DNA of 64,000 nucleotides from Pelotomaculum schinkii (lineage in GTDB: Bacteria > Bacillota > Desulfotomaculia > Desulfotomaculales > Pelotomaculaceae): positions 496,001 to 560,000 of the forward strand of contig NZ_QFGA01000001.1 in assembly GCF_004369205.1 (NCBI RefSeq), read 5' to 3'. Shown here piece after piece: positions 8,194 through 17,130 of this stretch (the stretch's first letter is position 1; each line of letters starts with the position of its first letter). Below the pieces are notes generated by a model. The model saw only the letters and a list, made by a program, of their open reading frames with translations, was not told the DNA's origin and ran no database searches. A program made the translations under genes and the position numbers.

Positions 8194-8882
8194 TTAAGTT
8201 ATGAACTCAAGTATACTGGTCAGGCTGTCGACACTGATGTGACCGCCCAGAGGTTCCTCATCCTCAAAGTCCCAGGTGTGGGGATGGTGAATGAAGATAC
8301 AGTTAAAGCCTGCCTGCAGCGCCGGGTTTATGTCTGACTTCATGCTGTTGCCCACCACCCAGGACAGCGGCGGCTTGATTTTCTGCTCGAGGGCAATTGA
8401 GGTATAAGCTGCAGCGTTTTTCTCGTTCAGGACATAGACCTTGTCAAACCAGCGAGCCAGCCCGCTCTGCTCAACTCTCAGGTTTTGCACTGCAGGTTCC
8501 CCTTTGGTGGCGAGAAGAAGCGGGTACCTCCCGGACAGCTGCGTCAAAACGTCTTCAGCGCCCTGGATTGGCCGGACTGGCTGCCGGTACACCCACCAGC
8601 CCAGGTCTTCAATTTCCTGCCGCGTTTTGCTGCAGTAATTTGTGCCATAAACGCGACAGCAATACTCATAAGTCTCACCAACGCACGTGGAAAGCAGTCC
8701 TTAAAAAATCCCCCGCTCAACTGCACGTTTTTAATATCATACTCGTTTAAGGTGGACAAAGCCTTCTCAGCGGGAAAACCCATTCCAGCCATTAGCGTGG
8801 CAAACCAACTTTTTGCCTGGTTGAAATAGACCGTGGTTTCCACCAGGGTATCATCAAAGTCCATTAAAATACCACGCTTCAT
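8194..8882 (-). pseudogene. HAD-family hydrolase split by a frameshift
   Basis: Two overlapping frames make one HAD hydrolase. The first starts MKRGILMDFDDTLVETTVYFN (nucleophile motif DxDxT at 8840-8870). It runs in register to PRALV, then loses frame at about 8671-8685. The second frame carries ETYEYCCRVYG, then the rest of the protein with motif II-like LLLATKG and WVVGNSMKSDINPA (motif III/IV). One extra base in the GGTGAGACT run would restore a single frame of about 230 residues. All catalytic motifs survive, so this may be a recent mutation or a sequencing error. The start is the ATG at 8882. Confidence 0.8.
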
Positions 8883-9016
8883 AACCCTTGCCACTCCTCT
8901 TTAAAGGGATGTCTATATTATAAAACAATCCATACTCCCTGTGTTTTTTATTTTCGTGGAGGGCTCCAAATCAGTTCCGGCATAATAAAACATACAATAG
9001 ACAATATAGAAAAGCC

Positions 9017-9154
9017 TTACGGCTCCTTCTTTATATTTTCAGCTATCATCCTGATTGATTCGGCAATTGACTCATGTGCCCTCATAAACCGCCACACTGC
9101 TACCGACAAGAACACATACAAAGCTGCTATAGGGATAAACGCAATTGCATTCAT
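9017..9154 (-). CDS. Small single-span membrane protein, 45 aa
   Basis: Short frame with a good ribosome site (AAAGGAG, 7 nt before the ATG at 9154). Residues 3-21 (AIAFIPIAALYVFLSVAVW) form one hydrophobic span. An amphipathic charged tail follows, ending ENIKKEP. No family is recognised. It lies 78 bp upstream of nothing obvious on the same strand and is separated from azlD by a short AT-rich spacer. The call rests on ribosome site, composition and hydrophobic pattern only. Confidence 0.5.
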   Translation of the reverse strand: MNAIAFIPIAALYVFLSVAVWRFMRAHESIAESIRMIAENIKKEP

Positions 9155-9232
9155 AAAACAACTCCTTTCAACTACCCCTAATATTCAGCAAAAAAAATTC
9201 TATTCCTGCAGATAAACCGAGCCCCTTTTGGC

Positions 9233-9538
9233 TTAGATAATTGATAACGCAACAGCTACTACAGCTATGGCGCCGGCCAGTACAATCAATATGTTTAATC
9301 CAGCCAGCGCCAGGAGCCCTGCTGTAAATCCTCCCAACAACCCCAGCCAGGGTTGCCGGCCGTCAACAGATGCCAATACGCCAGGAAAGATTAAAGCCCC
9401 CAGTGCCGCATAAGGCACATATTGCAGCCAACGGTCCAGCCAAATAGGAAACTGCAGCCTCTCGGGAAGTACCATCGGAAGCAGCCTTGGTATATATGTG
9501 ACCAGGGCCATACCGGCTATCAACAGGTAAATTTTCAC
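9233..9538 (-). CDS. azlD: AzlD family branched-chain amino-acid export subunit
   Basis: Small hydrophobic protein of about 101 residues that pairs with AzlC. Family features are the N-terminal GMALVTYIPRLLPMVL segment, WLQYVPYAALGALIFPG, and three to four membrane spans. The start is the GTG at 9538, which overlaps the azlC stop by one base (TAGTG) and has AAGGAGGG 6 nt upstream. The longer frame to 9559 runs into azlC. AzlCD systems export branched-chain amino acids or analogues. Confidence 0.9.
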   Translation of the reverse strand: MKIYLLIAGMALVTYIPRLLPMVLPERLQFPIWLDRWLQYVPYAALGALIFPGVLASVDGRQPWLGLLGGFTAGLLALAGLNILIVLAGAIAVVAVALSII

Positions 9539-10269
9539 TATTTTCCCTCCTTGTAACACAACGCGCCGCAGGCGGATGCCAGCATGGTCGCCGCAACGAC
9601 ACTCCAGCCGGTGGATAATTTGAGCTCACTTAATAATATCCAGTTAAGGGCGCCTCCCAGCAAGGATATCATAGCAACCCTGCCCGATTTTTTCATGGAC
9701 GGGACCAGCAAGGCAATAAACATTGCATATATTGATATACCCATGCTTTTCATTGCTATCTGCGGCAGGATGTCGGCAAATACTGTCCCGAAAACAGTAC
9801 CGGTAACCCAGCCGCTGTATGCGATCACAGCCACCCCCGCAAAGCGTGCAGCTGTAATTTCTCTCACGGTTTCTTCCGACCCTGTTCCGACAGAACTGCC
9901 AATGGTGGTAAGCACAAAGGTCTCATCGGTTATCCCAAAGGAGAGAAGACCCTTTAGCGCCCTGTTTCCCTGTATTCTTTTCGATAGGACAGTGCTCATT
10001 AAAACGTGGCGCAAATTCAGGACGAATGTCGCCAGGATTATCTCAGGTACGCTCACCCCGCTTTGGAGCAGATTCAAGCCCATAAACTGGCTGGCCCCGG
10101 CGTACACCCAGGCCGACATCGCAGCAACCTGAAAATACGAAAGTCCGGTAGATGCGCCAAGTACTCCAAAAGCTACCGCGGCCGGGAGATAACCGAGAAA
10201 TATTGAGAGGCCCTGCATTAAACCCAGGCGGAATTGCGCTACCTCTTTTTGAGCCCCCCATAAAGCCAT
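9538..10269 (-). CDS. azlC: AzlC family branched-chain amino-acid permease
   Basis: The integral membrane partner of AzlD, about 243 residues. Recognisable segments are GYLPAAVAFGVLGASTGLS, the AGASQFMGLNLL motif and FVLNLRHVLMS, all typical of AzlC. It probably exports branched-chain amino acids. The start is the ATG at 10269, which has AGGAG 9 nt upstream; the TTG 9 bp earlier lacks spacing. azlD is translationally coupled at the 3' end. Confidence 0.92.
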   Translation of the reverse strand: MALWGAQKEVAQFRLGLMQGLSIFLGYLPAAVAFGVLGASTGLSYFQVAAMSAWVYAGASQFMGLNLLQSGVSVPEIILATFVLNLRHVLMSTVLSKRIQGNRALKGLLSFGITDETFVLTTIGSSVGTGSEETVREITAARFAGVAVIAYSGWVTGTVFGTVFADILPQIAMKSMGISIYAMFIALLVPSMKKSGRVAMISLLGGALNWILLSELKLSTGWSVVAATMLASACGALCYKEGK

Positions 10270-10330
10270 AAATATCAACTCCTACATGAAAGACCAAAGG
10301 TTTTTATAATATATAATATCTCTGTCCTCA

Positions 10331-10364
10331 AAAACAAAAAAGCCCTGTTTTCCCTAAACAGGGC
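10331..10364 (-). terminator. Intrinsic terminator after pckA
   Basis: On the minus strand GCCCTGTTT, a short loop and AACAGGGC form the stem, followed by TTTTTTG. It lies 32 bp beyond the pckA stop and separates it from azlC. Confidence 0.9.
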
Positions 10365-10396
10365 GATAAATCATAATTATTTCCGAGCTAAAAATC

Positions 10397-12010
10397 CTAC
10401 AGAATGGTTTTGATGATTTCGTCCCGCAGGCCGGGGTACTTATTGAGCCACTCAGTACGCTCGCTGCGCAGTTTGGCAACCCGGTCCTTTAGTTCCGCAG
10501 GGCTGAAATAGGCAGCTGGATTGTATTCACTGATCTCTATCCCCGGAACTTCAAGCGGGATCAGGTACTTCCAGTCGGGGTCGTAACCCCATTTGATATT
10601 GCCCCTGGCCAACTCCGTCATGATCGTTGTCGACACCTTGATTGTAATTTTTTTTCCATTTTTATTTCCACCAACCCCAACACTTCCGGTGTTTAGCAGG
10701 TAGCACTCGATATCCGGATTCTTCCTCAGGATATCCAAGAGCCTGTTCCCCTCTTCCGACTCTTTGCCAATCATAAAGGGGTTTGTTCCCACCTCACGCT
10801 TTGACTCGCCGGCGCGGGTGGGATCACCGGCCGAAGTTTCGATCGACTCGCCCAGCATGAAATAGGCGGCGGCCTGTTCAGCAGTTAATTTGGCCACCGG
10901 GGGGATTATATCGTCACGCCTGGTGATAAAAACTATCCTGTTTGCTTTATCCAGGTCAATTCTATCGTCAGTGCCGGCAACCTCCTCGCGCAGGATTACG
11001 CCCCTGCCGTTTGATGTCAGGTCCGCATTGTCAAAAAGAACAGTCCCGTCATCCAAAACTTTGACATTCTCCAATATGGCATTGGAGGAAGTAGCCGCAT
11101 CGTATAGAACCTTTTGAGAGGGATCCAGTCCTTCGGTTTTAATATAGAAACCATTCTCAGTTCCGTAGCAGTAGCCTGTTTCGTCCATCATCACCATGTC
11201 ATCCTGGCGAATGATAACCTTTTCCTCACCTGTAAGACCATGGTCGTGGATGGTCAGGGTGGTCTTGCCGGTTCCGCTCAGGCCGAACATAATAAAGCCG
11301 ACATCCTCAAGTTTGCCATTTGGCTTTTTAACCCTAAGCACCTTGCTGCCGGCGTGAAAACCGATTCCTCCCTTTTTTTTCCAAATGTACAACGCCATTC
11401 TTAAAAAGGATTTTTTAACCTCTCCCATGTAGTCAGTACCGAGGATAAAGGTTACACCTGCTTCCGGGTGTACAAAAACAACCCGTTCCGGCCACTCCGG
11501 AACAAAAATTGTTGTGAGATCAGGCTCCGACTTGACTGGATTGGGCTCGAACAGCATATTGCGCCACATATAAGGGATACGGGCATACCTTTTGGTAATG
11601 TAAAGACGGCAATTGAGATTGAAGTGGGGATGACGGCCCATCTGTCGCTCCAGGCTAATAACCTCTTGTGTTTTTAAGTATTCCAAAACCTTGGAAGCCA
11701 GCTCTTTTTCCCTGGCAAGCGGGATCCCGTGCTGGTCGACACCCAGGTATTTGCCATCCAAAATAAATGTGTTTTTGGCGCTACGGTTCCTAACCTTGGA
11801 GATAAAACTGGCGCTGCCGTAACAGGTTGTTTTCTCATCCCGGCTGGCCATCTCTCTTAGTTCCCACAACAACGGGTCTACGATCATCCGAGCTGCCTGG
11901 ACCTGCTGGTTAAAGGGCGCGTGCACTGTAAAAGAATCGCTCAAGCTTCTCGGGTACGAGCTTGTCATCATCCTATTCTCCTCGAACTGCTTTTTAAGGG
12001 GGTAGTGCAT
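10397..12010 (-). CDS. pckA: Phosphoenolpyruvate carboxykinase (ATP)
   Basis: ATP-type PEPCK interconverting oxaloacetate plus ATP with PEP plus CO2 plus ADP. The P-loop GLSGTGKTTLT lies about halfway along, followed by RQDDMVMMDETG (kinase-2/metal region) and a DPTRAGESKREVGTNPF segment. The length is 537 residues from the ATG at 12010, normal for the family. This ATG has AGAGGTG about 9 nt upstream. A TTG at 12058 would add 16 residues but overlaps the promoter. The role (gluconeogenic or fermentative) cannot be told from sequence. Confidence 0.95.
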   Translation of the reverse strand: MHYPLKKQFEENRMMTSSYPRSLSDSFTVHAPFNQQVQAARMIVDPLLWELREMASRDEKTTCYGSASFISKVRNRSAKNTFILDGKYLGVDQHGIPLAREKELASKVLEYLKTQEVISLERQMGRHPHFNLNCRLYITKRYARIPYMWRNMLFEPNPVKSEPDLTTIFVPEWPERVVFVHPEAGVTFILGTDYMGEVKKSFLRMALYIWKKKGGIGFHAGSKVLRVKKPNGKLEDVGFIMFGLSGTGKTTLTIHDHGLTGEEKVIIRQDDMVMMDETGYCYGTENGFYIKTEGLDPSQKVLYDAATSSNAILENVKVLDDGTVLFDNADLTSNGRGVILREEVAGTDDRIDLDKANRIVFITRRDDIIPPVAKLTAEQAAAYFMLGESIETSAGDPTRAGESKREVGTNPFMIGKESEEGNRLLDILRKNPDIECYLLNTGSVGVGGNKNGKKITIKVSTTIMTELARGNIKWGYDPDWKYLIPLEVPGIEISEYNPAAYFSPAELKDRVAKLRSERTEWLNKYPGLRDEIIKTIL

Positions 12011-12049
12011 TTGATCAATCACCTCTAGCGCTTTTTGGATATTGAATAA

Positions 12050-12077
12050 AGTATACAATGTCAGAAAAATATTTCAA
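12050..12077 (-). promoter_or_regulatory. Sigma-A type promoter of pckA
   Basis: On the minus strand TTGAAA (12072-12077), a 16-bp spacer and TATACT (12050-12055) lie about 40 bp upstream of the chosen pckA start. This supports the ATG at 12010 over the TTG at 12058. Confidence 0.6.
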
Positions 12078-12427
12078 TAGTTATCCTTATTTAGTTCATA
12101 TTTTATATAATGTATGTAATATTAAACTGAAAATTCGCGATTATCTCTCTTATCCGGAAATTGTGTTACGCTATTTTACGCAAGAGGATATACTAATAAA
12201 GCTAAAATCCCTTCATTTAGAGCAATGGTTTGGTAATTATGAGTTTAAAATTGGCAACAATTTGGCGGCAAGCTGCTCCCGATCGACAAACACAATTAAA
12301 CTTCTTGCATATGCCCACATGGCCAAATTTTGACCCGATGCTGGCGCCACCATAGCGGCATGTGGAACCACTCTGTCATTCCTGACGTACAACCAGTAGA
12401 TATTCCTGCTTGTTAAGCTTCAGAGGC
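12078..12427. other. Intergenic stretch without a supported gene
   Basis: This 350-bp region lies between pckA and the EamA gene. The first 260 bp are AT-rich and contain a 91-codon plus-strand frame from 12058 with no ribosome site, no family resemblance and overlap with the pckA promoter. The remainder carries no recognisable element. Confidence 0.5.
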
Positions 12428-13333
12428 TTATTGACCGGCCTCACCCTCTGCGGTCCGGGGAAGCCGGCCGGGCTCCCCAGGAGCGCTTTTAAGCTCTGTT
12501 ACCAGCATACCAACCAGGATTAACAAGCTTCCCGCCCACTGCCGGAGAGTAAGGATCTCACCGCCCAGAAGCCAGGCGCAGGCTGCCGCAAAAACCGGCT
12601 CCATGGTAAAGATAATGGCCGTATGGGTGGGAGAGGTAAAACGCTGCACACTGTTCTGGATCAGGAAAGCAAACGCAGTAGCAGGCAAGGCTGTAACAAG
12701 CAAGGCTACCCATACCTCCCCGGAAAATGAAGCCGGCATTTCCTCCAGGAAAGCCGCGCACCCCAAGCTGGCTGCCGCCACCACACCCACCTGGATGATG
12801 GTCAGGACAACCGGGTCATGCCTTGGAGCGTAGTGTCCCACCAGGATAATATGCAGGGCGTAGGATACAGCGCATAAAAAAACCAGCCCGTCGCCATAGT
12901 CTATATTCAAACTATTATCCAGAGACAGCCCGGCCAGCCCAATTGCGGCGCTGGCAACGCCCGCTAGGGGAATCACACCGGGCAGGCGGCGTGTTAAACC
13001 GGCGGACACCAACGGTACCAGCACTACTGCCATCCCGGTGATAAAACCAGCCTTGGAAGCGCTGGTATATTTAAGCCCCACCGTCTGAAAGGCGTAACCG
13101 GCAAAAAGAAATAATCCAATCAAAAGGCCTGCCGACAGGGTCTTACGATCGACTTTCCTGAAGCGCTTCCAGAAGCTCGCCGCCAGGAAAATAAAGGCTG
13201 CAGAAAAGCGTAATACATTAAAATAGTACGGACCAATACCAGCCAGCGCGTCTTTAATAACTGTGAAACTGACGCCCCAGACCAGGGCCACGAATAGTAG
13301 CGCCAAGTCTGCCTTAAACTGCTTCTTAATCAT
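12428..13333 (-). CDS. EamA/DMT superfamily transporter
   Basis: Ten-span drug/metabolite transporter of about 301 residues with two EamA repeats. The first repeat has ALVWGVSFTVIKDALAGI and FNVLRFSAAFIFLAA. The second has VSYALHIILVGHYAP and ends with SPTHTAIIFTMEPVFAA...GEILTLRQWAGSLLILVGM, the family signature near the C-terminus. Substrate unknown; relatives export amino acids or metabolites. The start is the ATG at 13333 with AAGGA upstream; the 17 upstream codons are not conserved-looking. It diverges from the ABC transporter remnant. Confidence 0.9.
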   Translation of the reverse strand: MIKKQFKADLALLFVALVWGVSFTVIKDALAGIGPYYFNVLRFSAAFIFLAASFWKRFRKVDRKTLSAGLLIGLFLFAGYAFQTVGLKYTSASKAGFITGMAVVLVPLVSAGLTRRLPGVIPLAGVASAAIGLAGLSLDNSLNIDYGDGLVFLCAVSYALHIILVGHYAPRHDPVVLTIIQVGVVAAASLGCAAFLEEMPASFSGEVWVALLVTALPATAFAFLIQNSVQRFTSPTHTAIIFTMEPVFAAACAWLLGGEILTLRQWAGSLLILVGMLVTELKSAPGEPGRLPRTAEGEAGQ

Positions 13334-13493
13334 TATATATTGTTCCTTTTTTATACATCCTGCTCTAAATTCATAACACCGCAATTACACTGTGTCAATA
13401 AAAGCTGGTGTCTGATTTCAATATGTTCATTTTGGTCATTCTTTTTTGTATGTAAATTTGGCGTGTTAGATTGTGTGCATAGAAGGAGTTTTA

Positions 13494-14050
13494 TGTTGAA
13501 AGGCGAAAAAATAAATCTGATTGCCGGCCTTGTTGCCAACCAGATCGATGTCGCCATCTCTTCCATGTCCATAGATGAAGAGCGTAAGAAATCCATCGAT
13601 TTTTCCGATCCCTATTACAAATCAGGACTCAGTATAGCAGTACAGTCTAAAAACGATACTGTTAAAAGCTTAGACGACTTAAAAGGTAAGACTATCGCAG
13701 TGCAAAGCGGTACCACCGGCGAAAAGGAAGCAAAGAAAGTTGCCGGGGCCACGGTACGCTCCTTTACCAACTCCGACCAGACCTTTATGGAGCTTAAAAA
13801 CGGTGGGGTTACTGCGGTAATCAACGATTACCCGGTCACGCAGTACTTCATCAAACAGGGTAACGCTGATGTTAAAATTGTGGGCGAACGCCTTACCTCC
13901 GAAGACTACGGCATTGCCTTGCCCAAGGGGAAAACAGACCTCCTCAACAAGATTAACCACGGTCTGAAAGAGCTCAAGAATAACGGCAAATACAAGGAAC
14001 TCTACATGAAGTGGTTCGGTGAGGAGCCGCCCCAGGAATTACTCCAGTAG
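13494..14050 (+). pseudogene. 5'-truncated polar amino-acid ABC transporter substrate-binding protein
   Basis: The 185-residue frame matches only the C-terminal two thirds of GlnH-type binding proteins: IDVAISSMSIDEERKKSIDFSDPYYKSG, LKGKTIAVQSGTTGE, VNDYP-like INDYPVTQYF, YGIALPKGKTDLLNKIN and YKELYMKWFGE. The signal peptide, lipobox and roughly the first 80 residues of lobe 1 are missing. The frame nevertheless begins with an ATG behind AGAAGGAG. Without export it cannot serve the permease directly downstream. It is either a remnant or an unusual cytoplasmic binding protein. Confidence 0.75.
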
Positions 14051-14075
14051 CTTCAAAATCAAATTCTGTTCGTCA

Positions 14076-14116
14076 AGGAAATGTGCGTAGCATCGATAGT
14101 GTTACGCATATTTCCT
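14076..14116 (+). other. Intergenic stem-loop between binding protein and permease genes
   Basis: AGGAAAT-G-TGCGTA pairs with TACGCA-T-ATTTCCT around a 13-nt loop, giving a 13-bp stem with one internal mismatch and no following T tract. Such hairpins commonly stabilise the upstream message in binding-protein operons. Confidence 0.6.
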
Positions 14117-14133
14117 GTCAGGCGGTTTGAAAG

Positions 14134-14856
14134 GTGGAACTACCCTTGGAATTAATCTGGAATTCCCTCCCAATCATTCTGGAAGGCGCCCTACATACCC
14201 TGGAAATAACCTTAATCGCTATATCTTTAGGCTTCATTCTCGGCCTTTTTGCCGGCCTGGCGCGCCTTTCCAAAAAGCGCGTCGTCCGCCTGCTGGCCAC
14301 TTGTTATGTCGATTTTTTTCGCGGGACCCCGCTCCTGGTGCAAATTTTCATGGTTTATTTCGGACTTCCCCAGCTTCTCGGGTCATTCCAGAACTTTATG
14401 ATGGACACATTTCATATCGCTCAGATCTGGGAGAGCACTCATATCAACCCTTTTCCCGCCGCGATTATATCTACCAGCTTAAACAGCGGCGCCTACATTG
14501 CCGAAATCTTCCGGGCCGGGGTCCAGTCCATCGAGCGCGGCCAGATGGAGGCGGCCCGCTCTCTGGGTATGACCCACATACAGGCCATGCGTTTTGTCAT
14601 TCTGCCTCAGGCTTTCAAAAGGATTATCCCGCCGCTGGGCAATGAGTTTATCGCCATGTTAAAAGACACTTCTCTCCTTTCTGTTATAGGCTTTGAAGAA
14701 ATGGCGCGCCGCGGCCAGTTAATTATTGCCCAGACCTATAAGCCCTTTCATATCTGGCTTACAGTGGCGTTTATATACCTGATCATGACTTTCGCCATCT
14801 CGCGCCTGGTTGACTACATGGAAAGGAGGCTCAAGGCTGGCGATGATCGTCGTTAA
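14134..14856 (+). CDS. Polar amino-acid ABC transporter permease (GlnP/HisM type)
   Basis: Membrane subunit of about 240 residues with the His/Glu/Gln/Arg permease signature: [22 protein letters not shown] at the N-terminus, [45 protein letters not shown] (the EAA loop) and [25 protein letters not shown]. It forms the pore with the ATPase encoded next. The start could be the GTG at 14134 or the TTG at 14146; the TTG has AAAGGTGG 8 nt upstream. It overlaps the ATPase gene by 14 bp. Confidence 0.93.
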   Translation: MELPLELIWNSLPIILEGALHTLEITLIAISLGFILGLFAGLARLSKKRVVRLLATCYVDFFRGTPLLVQIFMVYFGLPQLLGSFQNFMMDTFHIAQIWESTHINPFPAAIISTSLNSGAYIAEIFRAGVQSIERGQMEAARSLGMTHIQAMRFVILPQAFKRIIPPLGNEFIAMLKDTSLLSVIGFEEMARRGQLIIAQTYKPFHIWLTVAFIYLIMTFAISRLVDYMERRLKAGDDRR

Positions 14857-15565
14857 CAATCTGCACAAGTATTTTGATAAGCTTGAGGTTTTAAGAGGCA
14901 TAGATTGTCATGTGGCGGAACAGGAAGTCGTTGTGGTCATAGGACCGAGCGGCTCAGGCAAAAGCACCTTCCTGCGCTGCCTGAATTTACTGGAGGAACC
15001 GACCTCAGGAGAAATTTTTATTGAAGGAATATCAATTACGGCCAAGGAAACCAATATTAATATTCTCAGACAGGAAATGGGCATGGTTTTCCAGCGCTTC
15101 AATCTGTTTCCACATAAAACAGCTCTGGAAAATATAACCCTCGCGCCTGTCCAGGTCCGGCGGATGTCCAGGAGTGAAGCCAATGAGATCGGGCACAGCT
15201 TGCTTGCCAAGGTTGGTTTGAGAGACAAGGCTGACGTTTACCCCGATCAACTATCCGGGGGACAGCTCCAGCGGGTGGCCATCGCCAGAGCGCTGGCCAT
15301 GAAGCCCAAGGTGATGTTATTTGACGAGCCCACTTCCGCGCTGGATCCCGAAATGGTCGGCGAGGTCCTGGCTGTAATGAAGAACCTCGCCCGTGAAGGT
15401 ATGACCATGGTCGTGGTAACGCACGAAATGGGTTTTGCCCGTGAAGTCGGTGATCGCGTACTCTTCATGGATGAGGGAAAGATTGTTGAGGAAGGCACAC
15501 CCGAACAAATATTTGGCAACCCCCGTAATGAACGGACCAGGGCCTTCTTGAGTAAAATACTGTAG
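14843..15565 (+). CDS. Polar amino-acid ABC transporter ATP-binding protein (GlnQ type)
   Basis: Complete ABC ATPase of about 240 residues: Walker [17 protein letters not shown]-loop [10 protein letters not shown], signature [15 protein letters not shown], Walker [17 protein letters not shown] and H-loop [12 protein letters not shown]. The LFPH and [11 protein letters not shown] motifs are those of the polar amino-acid family. The ATG at 14843 is chosen over the upstream GTG at 14810, which lies inside the permease gene; AAAGGAGG is 13 nt before it. The system lacks an intact binding protein. Confidence 0.95.
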   Translation: MIVVNNLHKYFDKLEVLRGIDCHVAEQEVVVVIGPSGSGKSTFLRCLNLLEEPTSGEIFIEGISITAKETNINILRQEMGMVFQRFNLFPHKTALENITLAPVQVRRMSRSEANEIGHSLLAKVGLRDKADVYPDQLSGGQLQRVAIARALAMKPKVMLFDEPTSALDPEMVGEVLAVMKNLAREGMTMVVVTHEMGFAREVGDRVLFMDEGKIVEEGTPEQIFGNPRNERTRAFLSKIL

Positions 15566-15585
15566 AAAGACACGTTTGATAAAGA

Positions 15586-15925
15586 ATTAAGCTTGGCTCG
15601 TTGCTGGTAGCCCTATCAGCACTATGCTTCAGCACAACAGCTATTCTTGCCAAGCTTGCATACAACGGCGGGGTCTGGACCCCCCGCTATGCTGTCTATA
15701 CGCTTTATTCTGGCCAGTGCCGTGATCTGGTTGATTATTGTTTTGTTAAAGAAGCCGGCTGCTGTAAGTCCTGCTGATTTAAAACAGCTTGCGATACTGA
15801 GTTTGCTCGGTTATGGGGTTGCTACCACCTTATTTTTTCAGGCAATTAAGCTGCTTTCCGCTTCTCTTGCCTCGTTGCTTTTGTATACTTACCCACTTAT
15901 AGTATTTACAAAGGAGCCTGGCTGA
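15586..15925 (+). pseudogene. EamA/DMT transporter remnant, N-terminal half with frameshift
   Basis: Codons from about 15586 read LGSLLVALSALCFSTTAIL and LAYNGGVWT. The frame then shifts in a C6 run at 15679-15685 and continues PAMLSIRFILASAVIWLII...LLSASLASLLLYTYPLIV, the first EamA repeat. The second repeat is missing: the frame ends abruptly with KEPG and a stop. The stop TGA overlaps the ATG of the LysO N-terminal gene (TGATG), and AAGGAG for that gene lies within this remnant. Confidence 0.75.
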
Positions 15926-16242
15926 TGACCACAATCCTGCTGTCTCTGACCTTTGGAATTATAATCGGCTTTGCTTGGCGAAATTCCCCGGAAAAAATTA
16001 AAAGAGCTAATTTCATAACCCTGATTGGTCTATTTTTTTTACTTATGGTGATGGGAGCTCAGTTGGGCTCCAATAAAGAGGTACTGTCCGGGATAGGTGA
16101 AATGGGTAAGGAAGCCCTTATTATTGCAGCCTTCAGCATTATTGGGAGCGTCCTGCTGGTCCATCTGGCCAGCAAGTTTATTCAAAAAAACCTGCGTAGA
16201 GCACCCCAAGAAGGCGCTGCGGGGACAGGTGGAAAACGTTGA
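15925..16242 (+). CDS. LysO family exporter, N-terminal half (Lys_export domain)
   Basis: A 105-residue membrane protein with three spans, matching the N-terminal part of LysO/DUF340 exporters (GIIIGFAWRNS, VMGAQLGSNKEVL and FSIIGSVLLVHLASKF). LysO exports lysine and toxic analogues such as thialysine. Here the usual about 300-residue protein is divided into two genes: the TGA of this one overlaps the TTG of the next. The break falls in a hydrophilic linker, so the two halves probably assemble. The start ATG has AAGGAG 8 nt upstream. Confidence 0.82.
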   Translation: MTTILLSLTFGIIIGFAWRNSPEKIKRANFITLIGLFFLLMVMGAQLGSNKEVLSGIGEMGKEALIIAAFSIIGSVLLVHLASKFIQKNLRRAPQEGAAGTGGKR

Positions 16243-16832
16243 CCATACTAGTCCTTATATGTATAGTTTTAGGTGGCCTATTGGGTGCGGCGCTCCCCCC
16301 CAACCTGACTACACACCTGGAAGCCCTTACCACTGGCGCGCTCTGCTTCATGCTGGTAGGCATCGGCATTGAATTGGGCAGCCAGAAGGAAGCCTGGCTG
16401 CGCCTCCGTTGCATGGGGTGGCGAATTATGCTGGTGCCCGTCCTGGTGGCAGTTGGCAGCCTGGGCGGAGCCGTTGCTGCTGGTTTTTTTCTTGGTATGC
16501 CAATCAAAGAAGCCTCCGCTGTGGGGGCCGGTTTTGGCTGGTACAGCCTGTCCGGCGTTATTCTATCAAAAATATACAGCGTCGAAACCGGTGCGCTGGC
16601 TTTTATGACCAACATCATGCGGGAATTGATATCTTTTGTAATTATCCCTATCGTGGCTGCCAGAATCGGCAACCTGGCGGCTGTAGCCCCCGGCGGCGCT
16701 ACTACCATGGATACAACCCTGCCCTTGATTGCCAGGACAACCGACGCTGATACAGCTGTAATCGCCCTGGTTAACGGCACCACCCTGTCAGCCATGGTCC
16801 CGTTGCTGGTGCCGCTGCTTATTGGACTGTGA
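16239..16832 (+). CDS. LysO family exporter, C-terminal half
   Basis: The 197-residue membrane protein carries the diagnostic LysO segments: GIGIELGSQKEAWLRLR, GAGFGWYSLSGVILSKI, FMTNIMRELISFVIIPIVA and APGGATTMDTTLPLIAR. These include the acidic and polar residues placed in the membrane in this family. The TTG at 16239 overlaps the stop of the N-terminal half (TTGA), so expression is coupled. A terminator at 16909 closes the unit. The alternative that the split is a sequencing error is less likely, because both halves have clean ends and ribosome sites. Confidence 0.85.
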   Translation: MTILVLICIVLGGLLGAALPPNLTTHLEALTTGALCFMLVGIGIELGSQKEAWLRLRCMGWRIMLVPVLVAVGSLGGAVAAGFFLGMPIKEASAVGAGFGWYSLSGVILSKIYSVETGALAFMTNIMRELISFVIIPIVAARIGNLAAVAPGGATTMDTTLPLIARTTDADTAVIALVNGTTLSAMVPLLVPLLIGL

Positions 16833-16908
16833 AATGAGTCGTGGGGCGTGAGTCGTGAGTATATCCTGCATTCCTTTCGGGTCGTAAGCCTCGGGGCGTA
16901 AGCCATCG

Positions 16909-16937
16909 ACCGCTTCTGCTGAAGAAGCGGTTTTTTG
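16909..16937 (+). terminator. Intrinsic terminator after the lysO genes
   Basis: ACCGCTTCT, a 5-nt loop and AGAAGCGGT form a 9-bp stem followed by TTTTTGTTTG on the plus strand. Confidence 0.9.
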
Positions 16938-16993
16938 TTTGTTATGGGACTTCATTTGTAGGTGGTTCTTTATTCTCAAAGAATGTCCCCCCT

Positions 16994-17130
16994 GCCGCTA
17001 TCGCGGCGCAGGCATAAAATAAGGCTTGATCTATGTGGGTGTGATTTCAATCACACCCGGCGCGCCAGCGCTAAAATTGTGTGCTAATCACACATTTGTG
17101 CGAACGAAGTCACACCTACATTTTTACAGG
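16994..17130. repeat. Dispersed palindromic repeat, copy B
   Basis: CCGCTATCGCGGCGC, GGTGTGATTTCAATCACACC, GGCGCGCCAGCGC and TTGTGCGAACGAAGTCACACCTACATTTTT occur in the same order as in copies D and F, with more divergence. The copy separates lysO from gap. No gene is supported in 16938-17268. Confidence 0.7.

Noticed and set aside
12058-12333. 91-codon plus-strand frame in the pckA-EamA gap
   Set aside because: It has no ribosome site, overlaps the pckA promoter and start, has AT-driven composition and resembles no family.
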